The translations under genes and the position numbers were made by a program. This document shows positions 46,206 to 54,858 of a DNA stretch of 64,000 nucleotides, one piece after another. The stretch lies in NCBI RefSeq assembly GCF_000379105.1, contig NZ_KB900609.1, positions 188,181-252,180 of the forward strand, written 5' to 3'. Within the stretch, counting starts at the first letter, position 1; every line of letters starts with the position of its first letter. This DNA is from Methylobacterium sp. WSM2598 (lineage in GTDB: Bacteria; Pseudomonadota; Alphaproteobacteria; Rhizobiales; Beijerinckiaceae). Under the pieces are notes generated by a model. It saw only the letters and a list, made by a program, of their open reading frames with translations, was not told the origin of the DNA and did no database searches.

Positions 46206-47579
46206 ATGCCCAGGCTTCGCTTCGGCCGGGAACTGCTCTTCCTGATCGTCGCGGTGCTGCTCGCCGCCGGCGGCGTCCTCGCGAGCCTGCTCACCCGGGC
46301 GACGGTGCTGACGGTCGCGGTCGCCCCGAGCGGCGGGACCGAGCCGGCCCTGCTGCGCGCCTATGCCGAGGCGCTGGCCGTGAACCGCCGCGGCCTGCAG
46401 CTGACCATCCTGCCCTTCGACGGGGTGCGGGAGAGCGCGCTGGCGCTGCAGGAGGGGCGGGCCGACCTCGCGGTGGTGCGGCCCGACATCCTGATGCCGG
46501 GCAACGGCCTCACCCTCGCGGTGCTGCGCAGCCAGGCGGTCATGGTGGCGGTGCCCGAGCCCTCCCCGATCAAGGCGCTCCCGGACCTCGCCCGCAAGCG
46601 GCTCGGCCTCCTGGCCGACCGGGTCTCGGACCGCGACGTGGTCCGGCGGGTGCTGGAGCATGCCGGCCTCGCCCCGGTCGAGAACCCGGCCCCCGGCATG
46701 CCGGCCCCGGGCAGCGTCGGGCTGGTGCCGGTCCAGGAGCAGGACCTCGCCGCCTTCCTGGCCGAGAAGCGCATTGACGCGGTGATCCTCCTCACCACCC
46801 CGACGACCGCGGCGGCCCAGCGCATCCTGCGCGTCGTCCAGGCGGCTGGGCGCGCCCGCAAGGCGCGGCTGATCGGGGTCGAGGACGGCGCGGCCCTCAC
46901 CGAGCGCGATCCGCGCCTGCAGGCCGTCACGGTGCCGGCCGGCCTCTTCCCCGGCACGCCGGGCCTGCCCGCGGAGGACCTCGCGACGGTCGGCACCTCC
47001 TACCGGCTGATGGCCCGCGCCAGCCTGCCGCGACCCGCCGCCGCGGAGGTCACCCAGCACCTGTTCGAGCTGCGCGGCCTGCTCGCCCAGACGGTGCCGG
47101 CCGCGAACGCCGTCGCGGCGCCCAGCTACGAGACCAACGCGGAGGCGACCAGCGCGCGCCTGCCGATCCACCCGGGCGCCATCGACTATTACGAGCGCGA
47201 GCAGCAGAGCCTGATCGAGCGCTACGAGACCTGGATCTACCTCGTCGCGCTGCTCGGCGGCGGGCTCGGTTCGGCCGGGGCGTGGCTGCGCCAGCGACTG
47301 ATGCGCATGCGCCGCGAGCGGGTCGAGGTCGCGACCCGCCGGCTGCTGCAGATCCGCTCGGAGGCGCGCCGCAGCAGCGACCGGGCCGCCCTCGACGGGA
47401 TGGCGGCCGAGATCGACGATCTCGCGGGCAACATCGCCCGCTACGCCCTCAGCCGCCCGACGGAGGTCCGCACCATGACGGCGGCCACGATCGCGATCGA
47501 CGCCGCGCGCTCGACCGTTCGCCGCGCCCGCGACGGGGCCGGGGATCCGCCCCGGCCGGGCCTGCGGGCGGTCGAGTGA
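46206..47579 (+). CDS. TAXI-family TRAP-type receptor with two membrane anchors
   Basis: 457 aa. The first membrane segment (residues about 9-30, LLFLIVAVLLAAGGVLASLL) anchors an extracytoplasmic TAXI-type binding domain (LTVAVAPSGGTEPALLRAYAEAL, VRESALALQEGRADLAVVRPDI). A second segment (about 340-361, WIYLVALLGGGLGSAGAWL) leads to a basic cytoplasmic tail of about 95 residues (RQRLMRMRRERVEVATRRLLQIR). Normal TAXI receptors are soluble and lack the tail, so signalling or membrane tethering is possible. No TRAP permease is nearby. It lies 31 bp after ubiG. Confidence 0.8.
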   Translation: MPRLRFGRELLFLIVAVLLAAGGVLASLLTRATVLTVAVAPSGGTEPALLRAYAEALAVNRRGLQLTILPFDGVRESALALQEGRADLAVVRPDILMPGNGLTLAVLRSQAVMVAVPEPSPIKALPDLARKRLGLLADRVSDRDVVRRVLEHAGLAPVENPAPGMPAPGSVGLVPVQEQDLAAFLAEKRIDAVILLTTPTTAAAQRILRVVQAAGRARKARLIGVEDGAALTERDPRLQAVTVPAGLFPGTPGLPAEDLATVGTSYRLMARASLPRPAAAEVTQHLFELRGLLAQTVPAANAVAAPSYETNAEATSARLPIHPGAIDYYEREQQSLIERYETWIYLVALLGGGLGSAGAWLRQRLMRMRRERVEVATRRLLQIRSEARRSSDRAALDGMAAEIDDLAGNIARYALSRPTEVRTMTAATIAIDAARSTVRRARDGAGDPPRPGLRAVE

Positions 47580-47617
47580 TCCGCCGTCCGGACGTGATCG
47601 TCCGGACGGCGGATCAC
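47576..47617. terminator. Perfect 19-bp hairpin at the end of the TAXI gene
   Basis: Arms 47576-47594 and 47599-47617 are exact complements around the loop TGAT. The left arm includes the TAXI gene's TGA stop. The core GTCCGGACG-TGAT-CGTCCGGAC repeats at 26539-26568. It will terminate transcription and forms the first half of the composite repeat B. Confidence 0.7.
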
Positions 47618-47700
47618 AAGCCCGCGCGGCGCGTGAGCGACGCCGACATCCGCATTGCCGAAATGGGAGATGGCGAAGCAATCAACCGGATGTCGGATGA
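47618..47700 (+). repeat. REP-like repeat family B, full copy
   Basis: It starts AAGCCCGCGCGGCGCGTGAG. The inverted arms CCGACATCCG (47643-47652) and CGGATGTCGG (47687-47696) enclose a conserved interior (CCGAAATGGGAGATGGC, GAAGCAATCAAC). It follows immediately on the hairpin. Related copies are at 26466-26520 and 54451-54610. Confidence 0.75.
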
Positions 47701-47817
47701 TGCCCCGCCCGCGGGCAGCCGCGGCACTTTCCGGAAGCTCAGCCGTTGTTCCCGTGAGGGGACGCCCGCCGGGCAGGCGGGACGTGCCCCCGCCGCGACC
47801 TCGCTCGGAGCTTCGAC

Positions 47818-48105
47818 ATGATCAGGCCTGTCCTCTCCCTCCTCTCGGCCGCCCTGGTCCTCGGCGCGCTCGCGGGCGCCGCAGAGGCCCAGGGCATTCC
47901 CGGCGGGATCCGCCGCGGCGCCGCCGAGGGCGACCGCGTCGCCGGCCCGATCGGCGGGATCGTCGGCGGGGCGGTGGGCGGCGCCGTGGGCGGCGTCAAC
48001 GGCGTGCTCGGCATCGATCCGGGACGCAGGGCCTACCGCACGGGCCTCTCCGGGCGGCGCCACCACCACGCCCGCCCCTATCGCCACCGCCGGTCCTATC
48101 GCTGA
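47818..48105 (+). CDS. Small secreted glycine-zipper-like protein
   Basis: 95 aa. Signal peptide MIRPVLSLLSAALVLGALAGAAEAQ. The mature part holds a Gly-rich zipper (GPIGGIVGGAVGGAVGGVNG) able to insert in membranes and a His/Arg-rich tail (RRHHHARPYRHRRSYR) that could bind metal or anionic surfaces. Function unknown; similar small proteins are common in Methylobacterium-like genomes. Confidence 0.6.
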   Translation: MIRPVLSLLSAALVLGALAGAAEAQGIPGGIRRGAAEGDRVAGPIGGIVGGAVGGAVGGVNGVLGIDPGRRAYRTGLSGRRHHHARPYRHRRSYR

Positions 48106-48174
48106 GCGGGCCGCCCGGAGCCCGCGGGCGGCGTCGCCCCGAGCCTCGGCTTCCCGCGGCGGGATCGGCGGCGC

Positions 48175-49071
48175 TCAGGCGCCCGGCCGCAGGCTGCGGC
48201 GGGCGCGGCGGCGCTGGAGCCAGGTGAAGGCCGAGGCGGCGAGCGCGATCACCGCCAGGGAGACCCCGGTCGTGACCGTGCCGAGGGCGTAGATCTCGGG
48301 CGTCGTCACCGTGGTGGTCAGGCCCTGGAGTTCGAGCGGCAGGGTGTTGCGGCCGCCGATCGCCTGGCTGGTGCGCGCCAGCTCGTCCCAGGACAGGGTG
48401 AAGCCGAACAGGGCGACGCCGACGAGCGAGGGTAGGATGATCGGAACCACGACGTGGAGGAGGGTGCGCGGCCCGCTCGCGCCGAGATCCCGCGCCGCCT
48501 CCTCGTAGGCCGGGTCGAAGCGGTTGAACACCGCGAACATGATCAGGAGCCCGAAGGGCAGGGTCCAGGTCAGGTGCGCGCCGAGCGCCGAGGTGAACAG
48601 GCCCATGATCGTGCCGTGCTCCTGCAGCGCGGCCCAGCCGGTCGCGGCGGCGAGCGCCTTGATCGCCTCGTCGGCGAGGCGGAACTCGAGGCCGATCCCC
48701 AGCGAGACCACGATCGAGGGCACGATCAGGCTCGCCACCGCCGTGTAGAACAGCGGGCCCTGGCCGCGGAACCCCTTGCGGAAGGCGAGGCCGGCGAAGA
48801 AGGCGATGGCCACCGTGAGGCCCATCACCGCGACGCCGAGGGCCAGCGAGCGCCGGAAGGCCGCCCAGATGTCGACGACGCCGAGCCCCGCCCAGAGCCG
48901 CGCGAACCAGTGGGTCGAGACCCCGCTCAGCGGGAAGGTGAGGCCGCCCTGCGGGCCCTGGAAGCTCAGGACCAGGATCGTCAGGGTCGGCCCGTAGAGG
49001 AACAGCACGAACAGGCCGAAGAACCCGGCCAGCAGGTAGAAGGAGAGGGGGCGCGGACCGTCGCGGACCAT
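48175..49071 (-). CDS. Polyamine-type ABC transporter permease (PotC-like)
   Basis: 298 aa, six membrane segments. The EAA loop EEAARDLGASGPRTLLHVVVPIILPSL that docks on the ATPase is clear. Opening FYLLAGFFGLFVLFLYGPTLTILVLSFQG matches PotC/PotI permeases. It is 2 bp downstream of the partner permease gene on the same strand. Its receptor gene is interrupted, so this transporter is probably defective. Confidence 0.9.
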   Translation of the reverse strand: MVRDGPRPLSFYLLAGFFGLFVLFLYGPTLTILVLSFQGPQGGLTFPLSGVSTHWFARLWAGLGVVDIWAAFRRSLALGVAVMGLTVAIAFFAGLAFRKGFRGQGPLFYTAVASLIVPSIVVSLGIGLEFRLADEAIKALAAATGWAALQEHGTIMGLFTSALGAHLTWTLPFGLLIMFAVFNRFDPAYEEAARDLGASGPRTLLHVVVPIILPSLVGVALFGFTLSWDELARTSQAIGGRNTLPLELQGLTTTVTTPEIYALGTVTTGVSLAVIALAASAFTWLQRRRARRSLRPGA

Positions 49072-49073
49072 GG

Positions 49074-50030
49074 TCAGAGCTCCCGCCGCAGGTCGATCAG
49101 GCGCGTGAGCCCGACGATCATCAGGATGACGGCGCCGAGCAGGACGACCGCGTTGGCCGCCGCGGCCGGGAATTGCAGGTAGGCCATCTGCACCTGGATG
49201 ACCTTGCCGACCGAGGCGATCTGCTGGCCGCCCATGACCCCGACGGTGACGAAGTCGCCCATCACCAGGGTCAGCACGAAGATCGACCCGATCGCGATGC
49301 CGGGCTTCGCCAGCGGGACGATCACGGTCCAGAGGATCTGCCACGCGCCCGCCCCGGCGTCCCGCGCCGCCTCGATGAGCGCGCGGTCGATGCGCATCAT
49401 CGAGTTGAAGATCGGCACGATCATGAAGACCGTGTCGAGGTGGATGAAGGCGAGCACGACCGCGAAGTCGGAGTAGAGCAGCCCCTCCAGGGGCTTGGCG
49501 GTGAGGCCGAGGCCCATCAGGGCGTCGTTGACGAGGCCGTTGCGGCCGAGCAGCGGGATCCAGGCGATCATCCGGATCACGTTCGAGGTCCAGAACGGGA
49601 TGGTGCAGATCAGGAACAGCACCGTCTGCATGGCGCTGGTGCGGACGTGGAAGGCGACGAAGTAGGCCACCGTGAAGCCGATCGCCAGGGTGAAGGCCCA
49701 GGCGAGCAGGCAGAACTTCAGGGTCGAGAGGTAGGTCCGGAAGGTGGTGCAGAGGTCGCCGCCGGAGAAGCAGCCGTCGAACACGTCCGCGTAGTTCTGC
49801 AGCGTGAAGGCCGGGATGATCTCGTACTCGTTGTATTCCCAGAAGCTGACGATCAAGGTGAGCGCCAGCGGCACCACGAAGAAGACCAGGAAGACCAGCG
49901 CCAGGGGGGCGGCCTGCAGGGTGGCGAGGCGGCGCTGGCGCCGCCCCTCCTCGGCGAGCCCGGGCGCCGCGGCGGCGGGCGCCGCAGCCACCTCGGGCAG
50001 GGGGATCGCGCGCTCTGCCGCCGGGTTCAT
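49074..50030 (-). CDS. Polyamine-type ABC transporter permease (PotB-like)
   Basis: 318 aa with six membrane segments after a 40-residue Ala/Pro-rich cytoplasmic start. The EAA motif is IEAARDAGAGAWQILWTVIVPLAKPGI. FWTSNVIRMIAWIPLLGRNGLVNDALMGLG is typical of PotB/PotH. The ATG at 50028-50030 overlaps the stop of the receptor gene by 4 bp (ATGA), so translation was coupled to the now split receptor. Confidence 0.9.
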   Translation of the reverse strand: MNPAAERAIPLPEVAAAPAAAAPGLAEEGRRQRRLATLQAAPLALVFLVFFVVPLALTLIVSFWEYNEYEIIPAFTLQNYADVFDGCFSGGDLCTTFRTYLSTLKFCLLAWAFTLAIGFTVAYFVAFHVRTSAMQTVLFLICTIPFWTSNVIRMIAWIPLLGRNGLVNDALMGLGLTAKPLEGLLYSDFAVVLAFIHLDTVFMIVPIFNSMMRIDRALIEAARDAGAGAWQILWTVIVPLAKPGIAIGSIFVLTLVMGDFVTVGVMGGQQIASVGKVIQVQMAYLQFPAAAANAVVLLGAVILMIVGLTRLIDLRREL

Positions 50031-50440
50031 GCGGCGATGAACTCGTTCCACTTGCGGACCATGTAGGTGTGCTCGTCCATGACCGAGTTCCAGCACGCCA
50101 CCGCGCCCATGCGCTCGGCGAAGGAGCCGCCGTCGCGCAGGGCGCCGGCCTTCTCCAGCACGGTGCCGTCCGGGGCCTTGATGTCCTTCTCGGCCGGCTT
50201 GCCCTCCATCCAGTAGGCCCACTCGTAGGGCTCCATCTCGGCCTTGGCGGTCTCCAGCACGGCCGAGTAGTAGCCCTGGCGGTTGAGGTAGGCGCCGGCC
50301 CAGCCTGACAGGAACCAGTTGATGAAATCGTAGGCTGCGTCGAGCTTCCGGCCGGTCAGGGTCTTGGGGAGGCCTCCTCCGCCTCCCGGTTGCTTGAGAC
50401 ACCCCAGAAGCGGACGGTCTCCGCGGCAGGGGTGAGAACG

Positions 50441-50797
50441 ATGACGACAGACGTGAAGGCAGGTGCAGAGGCGGCTGGTCCTGGCCGAGGCGGGCGCATG
50501 TCCCGGCAGCGCAAGCGTGATGCGGTGCTTCGACTGCTGCGCGGCGAGGACCTGGAGAACGTCTCGCGTGGCCTGGGCGTGACCGCCGCGACCCTGTCGG
50601 GCTGGCGCGACGCCTTTCTGGCCGCGGGCGAGGCGAGCCTGGCGACCCGGCCCACCGAGCCCGAAGCCCTGGAGAGCGGGCGGTTGAAGGCCAAGCTCGG
50701 CGAGATGCTGTTGGAGCGTGAACTGCTGGAGGCCAAGATCGCCGCCCTGGAGGCGCGCGGCCCCGGCCCTTTGGCCCGCAGGAGGTCGCGGCGATGA
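50441..50797 (+). CDS. IS3-family transposase OrfA
   Basis: 118 aa from ATG 50441 after GGGGTGAG. A helix-turn-helix (KRDAVLRLLRGEDLENVSRGLGVTAATLSGWRDAFLAAGE) binds the IS ends. The C-terminal leucine-rich coil (KAKLGEMLLERELLEAKIAALEAR) is typical of OrfA oligomerisation. Its stop overlaps the orfB start. Confidence 0.85.
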   Translation: MTTDVKAGAEAAGPGRGGRMSRQRKRDAVLRLLRGEDLENVSRGLGVTAATLSGWRDAFLAAGEASLATRPTEPEALESGRLKAKLGEMLLERELLEAKIAALEARGPGPLARRRSRR

Positions 50798-51684
50798 GCC
50801 GGGCCGTCTCGCCGTCCAGCGGCACAGCTTACGGGCTGGTCCGCGTGTGCCGGATCTGGGGCGTGTCGCGCGCCACCGTTCACCGCCACCTCTCTCCTGC
50901 TCGGTCCGAACCGGCGCGGCGTCCTGGCCCGGTCGGGCCGATGCCGGATGCGGCACTGCTGGAGGCGATCCGCGCCACCCTCACCGGCAGCCCCTTCCAC
51001 GGCGAGGGTCACCGCAAGGTCTGGGCGCGGCTGCGCCACACGGGCGTGCGCACCTCCAAGCGCCGCGTCCTGCGCCTGATGCGCGAGCATGATCTGCTCG
51101 CCCCGTCTCGCGTCGGCGCGCCGCGCGGCCCGCGCACCCACGACGGCACCATCATCCCGGACGCGGTGGACACGCTCTGGGGCACCGATCTGACCACCAT
51201 CTGGACTGGCGAGGGCCAGGCCGCGGTGTTCGTGGCCATCGACCACTGCTCGGCCGAGTGCGTGGGCCTGCATGCAGCGCGGCGGGCCACGCGCTTCGAG
51301 GCGCTGGAGCCGATCCGCCAGGGTGTGCGGCAGCGCTTCGGCAGCTTCGCGGCCAAGAGCGCCTCCGGCTTGAGTGTTCGGCACGACCACGGCAGTCAGT
51401 ACATGTCGGACGACTTCCAGAAAGAACTGGCGTTCCTGGGCATCGCGAGTTCGCCTGCCTTTGTGCGTGCGCCGGAGGGGAACGGCTGCGCCGAGCGCTT
51501 CATACGCACACTCAAAGAGAACCTGCTGTGGGTGAAGCGCTTCGACACGGTCGAGGATCTCCGCCGAGCCCTGCTGGCATTTCGTGAGACTTACAACGAG
51601 ACGTGGCTGATCGAGCGGCACGGCTTCCGCTCACCGGCGGCTATTCGGGCCGCGCAGCTTCCACCTGCGGCTCTCGCCGCATAG
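50794..51684 (+). CDS. IS3-family transposase OrfB (DDE integrase fold)
   Basis: 296 aa. An N-terminal HTH_21-like region (GEGHRKVWARLRHTGVRTSKRRVLRLM) precedes the rve catalytic core: the first Asp in LWGTDLTTIW, the second in VRHDHGSQYMSDDF and Glu in PEGNGCAERFIRTLKE, with 35 residues between the second Asp and Glu as in IS3. All three residues are intact, so the element may be active. Confidence 0.92.
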   Translation: MSRAVSPSSGTAYGLVRVCRIWGVSRATVHRHLSPARSEPARRPGPVGPMPDAALLEAIRATLTGSPFHGEGHRKVWARLRHTGVRTSKRRVLRLMREHDLLAPSRVGAPRGPRTHDGTIIPDAVDTLWGTDLTTIWTGEGQAAVFVAIDHCSAECVGLHAARRATRFEALEPIRQGVRQRFGSFAAKSASGLSVRHDHGSQYMSDDFQKELAFLGIASSPAFVRAPEGNGCAERFIRTLKENLLWVKRFDTVEDLRRALLAFRETYNETWLIERHGFRSPAAIRAAQLPPAALAA

Positions 51685-52683
51685 GGTTCAAACCGGTGTC
51701 TCACAATCCGCGGGCGGTACAGGCCGAAACCGGCGGCCCAGGCCCGGTAGCCCTCCTTCAGCGGCTGGTAGGTGCAGGCCACGCCCTGCGAGCGCACCTT
51801 GGTGACGGCGGGGGACCACATCGACTGGATCACCGTCTCGCCGGAGGCCATCAGGTTCACGGATTCGTTGAAATCCTGCCAGAAGGCCCGGAATTGCCCG
51901 GCCCGCTTGGCCTCGATCAGCACCTTCATGGTGCGGTCGATCTCGGCCTTGGTCATGTTGCCCTTGTCGGGATAGGTGTATTCGCCCATCGCCTCGACCA
52001 CCATGGCGGCGTCCATGATCCCGATCGACGGGATGTTGAGGATCGAGGCCTTGCCCTTGAATTCGGGGTTGAGCAGCTCCTTCCAGCTCGAGATCGGCCG
52101 CTTGATCAGGTCGGGCCGGATGCCGAGCGTGTCGGCGTTGTAGGTGGTCGGGATCAGGGTGATCCACTCGGTCGGCGCGCCGGCGAACTTCGTCGCGGTC
52201 TGGCCTTCGAGGTAGAACACCTTCTTGGGCGCGGTGCCCTGGTCGCCGATCGCCTTGCCGTTCAGCTCGCCCTTGGTGAACACGGTGGTGATCTTGTCGG
52301 CGTACTTGATCCGGCGGGCGTCCATGCCGACCAGGTTGCCGGACGGGATCAGCTTCCTGAGGCTGAAATACTCGGAATCGACGATGTCGAAGGAGTTCGG
52401 CTGAGTGACGACCCGCTTCGATACCTCGTCGGTGACGACCGGTATGTACTCGATGGTGATGCCGAGATCCTCCTTCACCTTGCGGGCGATGTCGGCGCTC
52501 TGGTTCACGGCGGTGCCGAGATAGCGCAGGGTCACGGGCTCGGCCGCGATGATGGAGGGAAAGCCCGTGACGGCGCCGCTGCCCGCGGCGGCGCCGGCGG
52601 CCGCGCCCGCGAGGAGGCCGCGCCGGGTCAGGCCCGTCTGCTTCGTCGAGTCGGTCATCCGTGTCTCCCCTGTATGCGACGTG

Positions 52684-53673
52684 TCAGGCGTCGAGGCGGT
52701 GGGCTTCCTCGGCCGACCAGCCGAGCCGGACCTCGTCCCCGGGCGCGAGGGGGAGGCGGGCGAAGGCGCGGTCGCTGAGGATGGCGGTGAGCGGCGTCCC
52801 GGCCTCCGTGGCGAGGCTCTCCGCCTCCAGGCCGAGATGGACGGTGCTGCCCTGGTACTCGACCGCGACGACGCGGGCCGGGACGGCGTCCGGGCCGGCC
52901 TCCGGGCCGAGCCGCATCCGGTCGGCGCGCACCGCGATGCGCCGGTCGGGCAGGGCGATCACGTTGTGCCCGCCGATGAAGCGGGCGACGAAGGCGGTGG
53001 CGGGCCGCTCGAACACGGTGCGCGGGTCGGCGGCCTGCTCGATGCGGCCGCCATTCATCACCACGACGAGGTCGGAGAGCGCCATCGCCTCCTCCTGGCT
53101 GTGGGTGACGTGCACGAAGGTGATGCCCAGCTCGGCCTGGATCCGCTTGAGCTCGGCCCGCATCCGCACGCGCAGGAATGGGTCGAGGGCCGAGAGCGGC
53201 TCGTCGAGGAGCAGCACCTTGGGGCCGGTGACGAGGGCGCGGGCCAGCGCCACCCGCTGCTGCTGGCCGCCGGAGAGCTGGGCCGGCAGGCGCCCGGCGA
53301 GCGCCTCCATCTGGACGAGGCGCAGCATCGCCTCGGCGCGGCGGTGGCGCTCGGCCCTCGGCACCCCGCGCATGCGCAGCCCGAAGGCGACGTTGTCCCG
53401 GCAGGTGAGGTGGGGGAAGAGCGCGTAGCTCTGGAACATCATGGCGGTGCCGCGCCGGGCCGGCGGCAGGTCGCCGACCGCCCGCGGCCCGATCACGACG
53501 TCGCCGCGCGTCACGGTCTCGTGGCCGGCGATCATGCGCAGCGTCGTGGTCTTGCCGCAGCCGGAGGGGCCGAGCAGGCAGCAATAGGAGCCGGAGCGGA
53601 TCTTCAGGTCGATGGCGTCCACAGCCAGCGTGGCGCCGTACCGCTTGGTCAGGCCGACGAGTTCGATGTCCAT
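52684..53673 (-). CDS. Polyamine-type ABC transporter ATP-binding protein (PotA-like)
   Basis: 329 aa. Walker A GPSGCGKTTT, signature LSGGQQQRVALARAL, Walker B VLLLDEPLSALDP and the switch His in HVTHSQEEAM are all present. The C-terminal TOBE domain (from about residue 245, IAVRADRMRLGPEAG) is typical of CUT1/PotA importers. First gene of the transporter operon; its receptor partner downstream is disrupted. Confidence 0.93.
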   Translation of the reverse strand: MDIELVGLTKRYGATLAVDAIDLKIRSGSYCCLLGPSGCGKTTTLRMIAGHETVTRGDVVIGPRAVGDLPPARRGTAMMFQSYALFPHLTCRDNVAFGLRMRGVPRAERHRRAEAMLRLVQMEALAGRLPAQLSGGQQQRVALARALVTGPKVLLLDEPLSALDPFLRVRMRAELKRIQAELGITFVHVTHSQEEAMALSDLVVVMNGGRIEQAADPRTVFERPATAFVARFIGGHNVIALPDRRIAVRADRMRLGPEAGPDAVPARVVAVEYQGSTVHLGLEAESLATEAGTPLTAILSDRAFARLPLAPGDEVRLGWSAEEAHRLDA

Positions 53674-53871
53674 GCGCTCTCCCCCGCGCCGCGCCCGCTT
53701 CGCAGGGAGTAGGTTGCAAGGCTCAGGCCAGGGTGGTGCCGGGGTTTCGGCCGATTGCTGCGACGCGGCGATTGCATTGGCCGCGTCGATCCGCTAAAGC
53801 CCCACCCGTGTTCGGCGCAACCGCCGCGGCGGGGCTCTCGGGCCTCCCGGACCGGGGCCGAACCGGGGTTT

Positions 53872-53946
53872 GCCGTTGTAGCTCAGTGGTAGAGCGCGTC
53901 ATTGGTAATGACGAGGTCGGGAGTTCAATCCTCCCCAGCGGCACCA
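53872..53946 (+). tRNA. tRNA-Thr (anticodon GGT)
   Basis: 75 nt including an encoded CCA. The acceptor arms GCCGTTG and CAGCGGC pair (one G-U), the D-arm is GCTCAGTGGTAGAGC, the anticodon loop reads TTGGTAA with GGT, and the T-arm is GGGAGTTCAATCCTCCC. Core-type genes lie to its left and mobile debris to its right. Confidence 0.97.
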
Positions 53947-54051
53947 GACACTTAGCTCAAAAGTCCGCTCTCCTGGATCGAAGCCGGGTAACGCTGCGGG
54001 TAACAGCTCGGACCCGTTCTGTAGAAGGCGAATCGGTCCAATTTGCCGCGC

Positions 54052-54402
54052 CTAAACGAGTGGCCCACCCCACATCCTGTCAGCCTCCGCGCTCGTGAGC
54101 GGAACGCCCGCGGCCCAGAGGGGCACCGGAGCCTGCTGCCGCGCCTTGCTGCCGGCGCACCTCTCATCGATGAGGTAGTGCCAACTGGCGGTCGGGTTGC
54201 CGCGCGAGATTGATCTCTGGAATTGCGGGTTGTCGGTTCCGCGCAACAGGGCTGCCCTCTCGTGCTTGAGCCACGCCGCGTAGGCGGCCACCAGAATGCC
54301 GCCCGTGAGCAGCACTGTGGCGGCGCTGGGCCGGCCTGGCCCACGAGGGTGCCCCTCGGACACGCCGCAGGACCGCAAGGCGTCTGAATAAATCTGCGGC
54401 AT
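54052..54402 (-). CDS. Hypothetical single-pass membrane protein
   Basis: 116 aa from the ATG at 54400-54402 (MPQIYSDALRSCGVSEG). One membrane segment (SAATVLLTGGILVAAYAAWL, about residues 30-49) is followed by a polar region (RGTDNPQFQRSISRGNPTASWHYLIDE). No family is recognised. Its coding quality is weaker than in core genes and the ribosome site is poor, so it may be a remnant. Confidence 0.4.
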   Translation of the reverse strand: MPQIYSDALRSCGVSEGHPRGPGRPSAATVLLTGGILVAAYAAWLKHERAALLRGTDNPQFQRSISRGNPTASWHYLIDERCAGSKARQQAPVPLWAAGVPLTSAEADRMWGGPLV

Positions 54403-54858
54403 ATCGCATCTGGCTCTCTGATCCGGGATCCGCTTGATCAAAGCGGATCGCGTATCCCAAGCCCGCGCGGCGCCTGAGCGAAGCCGACATCCGCATTGCG
54501 AAGCAATCCGTCGGATGTCGTATCCCAAGCCCGCGCGGCGGCTGAGCGAAGCCGACATCCGCATGGCCGAAATGGGAGATGGCGGCGCAATCAACCGGAT
54601 GTCGTATGAGGCCACGAACGGAGGCGGTGAGCGGCAACCGGCCAGGAGTCCGCGTTCGCCTTGTTCGGCTATGCGCCATCTCCGGACCTTCGGTCAGGGC
54701 CGCTTGAGGGGCCGCTCGCCACCCGATAGCAGACTTCTCAACGGCCTGCAGATCGCTCAGCCACCCTTTCGCACAAGCCACGATCAGCCTGGAGGCCACG
54801 CCTGAGACGAGGACGGCCGCTGCTCGCCACGAGAGCGCCGTCCCCGAGATATCCGTCC
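54403..54858. other. 456-bp gap containing repeat B and no gene
   Basis: Apart from the composite repeat at 54427-54610 nothing coding is supported. From 54611 to 54858 the sequence is moderately GC-rich without hairpins of note; short open frames here look random. Confidence 0.5.
54427..54610 (+). repeat. Composite repeat B: hairpin plus two tandem REP-like units
   Basis: A hairpin GATCCGCTT-GATCA-AAGCGGATC (54427-54449) is followed by two units, 54451-54520 and 54521-54610, each beginning with TATCCCAAGCCCGCGCGGCG, then GAAGCCGACATCCGCAT and ending in a CGGATGTCG arm. The first unit has a shortened interior; the second matches 47618-47700. The hairpin-then-unit order is the same as at 47576. 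Confidence 0.75.

Larger units (their letters stand above)
50390..51710 (+). mobile_element. IS3-family insertion sequence inside the polyamine receptor gene
   Basis: About 1.32 kb. The ends carry TGAGACACC (50395-50403) and its complement GGTGTCTCA (51695-51703) as inverted repeats. A 3-bp CGG at 50387-50389 and 51711-51713 is the probable target duplication, and its removal restores the host frame. It contains orfA and orfB overlapping by ATGA. The exact outermost base is uncertain by a few nucleotides. Confidence 0.85.
50027..52658 (-). pseudogene. Polyamine-type ABC transporter substrate-binding protein, split by an IS3-family element
   Basis: The N-terminal 316 codons (52658-51711) encode a twin-arginine leader (TRRGLLAGAAAGAAAGSGAV) and a PotD/PotF-like domain (EYFSLRKLIPSGNLVGMDARRI, SWKELLNPEFKGKASIL, EGYRAWAAGFGLYRP). 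The C-terminal 119 codons (50386-50027) read GGGGGLPKTLTGRKLDAAYDFINWFLSGW to NEFIAA. Removing the element and one CGG copy rejoins both in frame as one protein of about 435 aa. The break removes the C-terminal lobe, so the product should not bind ligand; downstream permeases may also suffer polarity. Confidence 0.88.

Noticed and set aside
53930..53946. tRNA-Thr 3' end as an attachment site
   Set aside because: I could not find a second copy of this sequence downstream in the window and no integrase gene is present, so an att site is not supported.
54052..54615. 187-aa form of the minus-strand ORF beginning at 54615
   Set aside because: Its first 71 codons translate the repeat B units; only the part from 54402 may be a gene.
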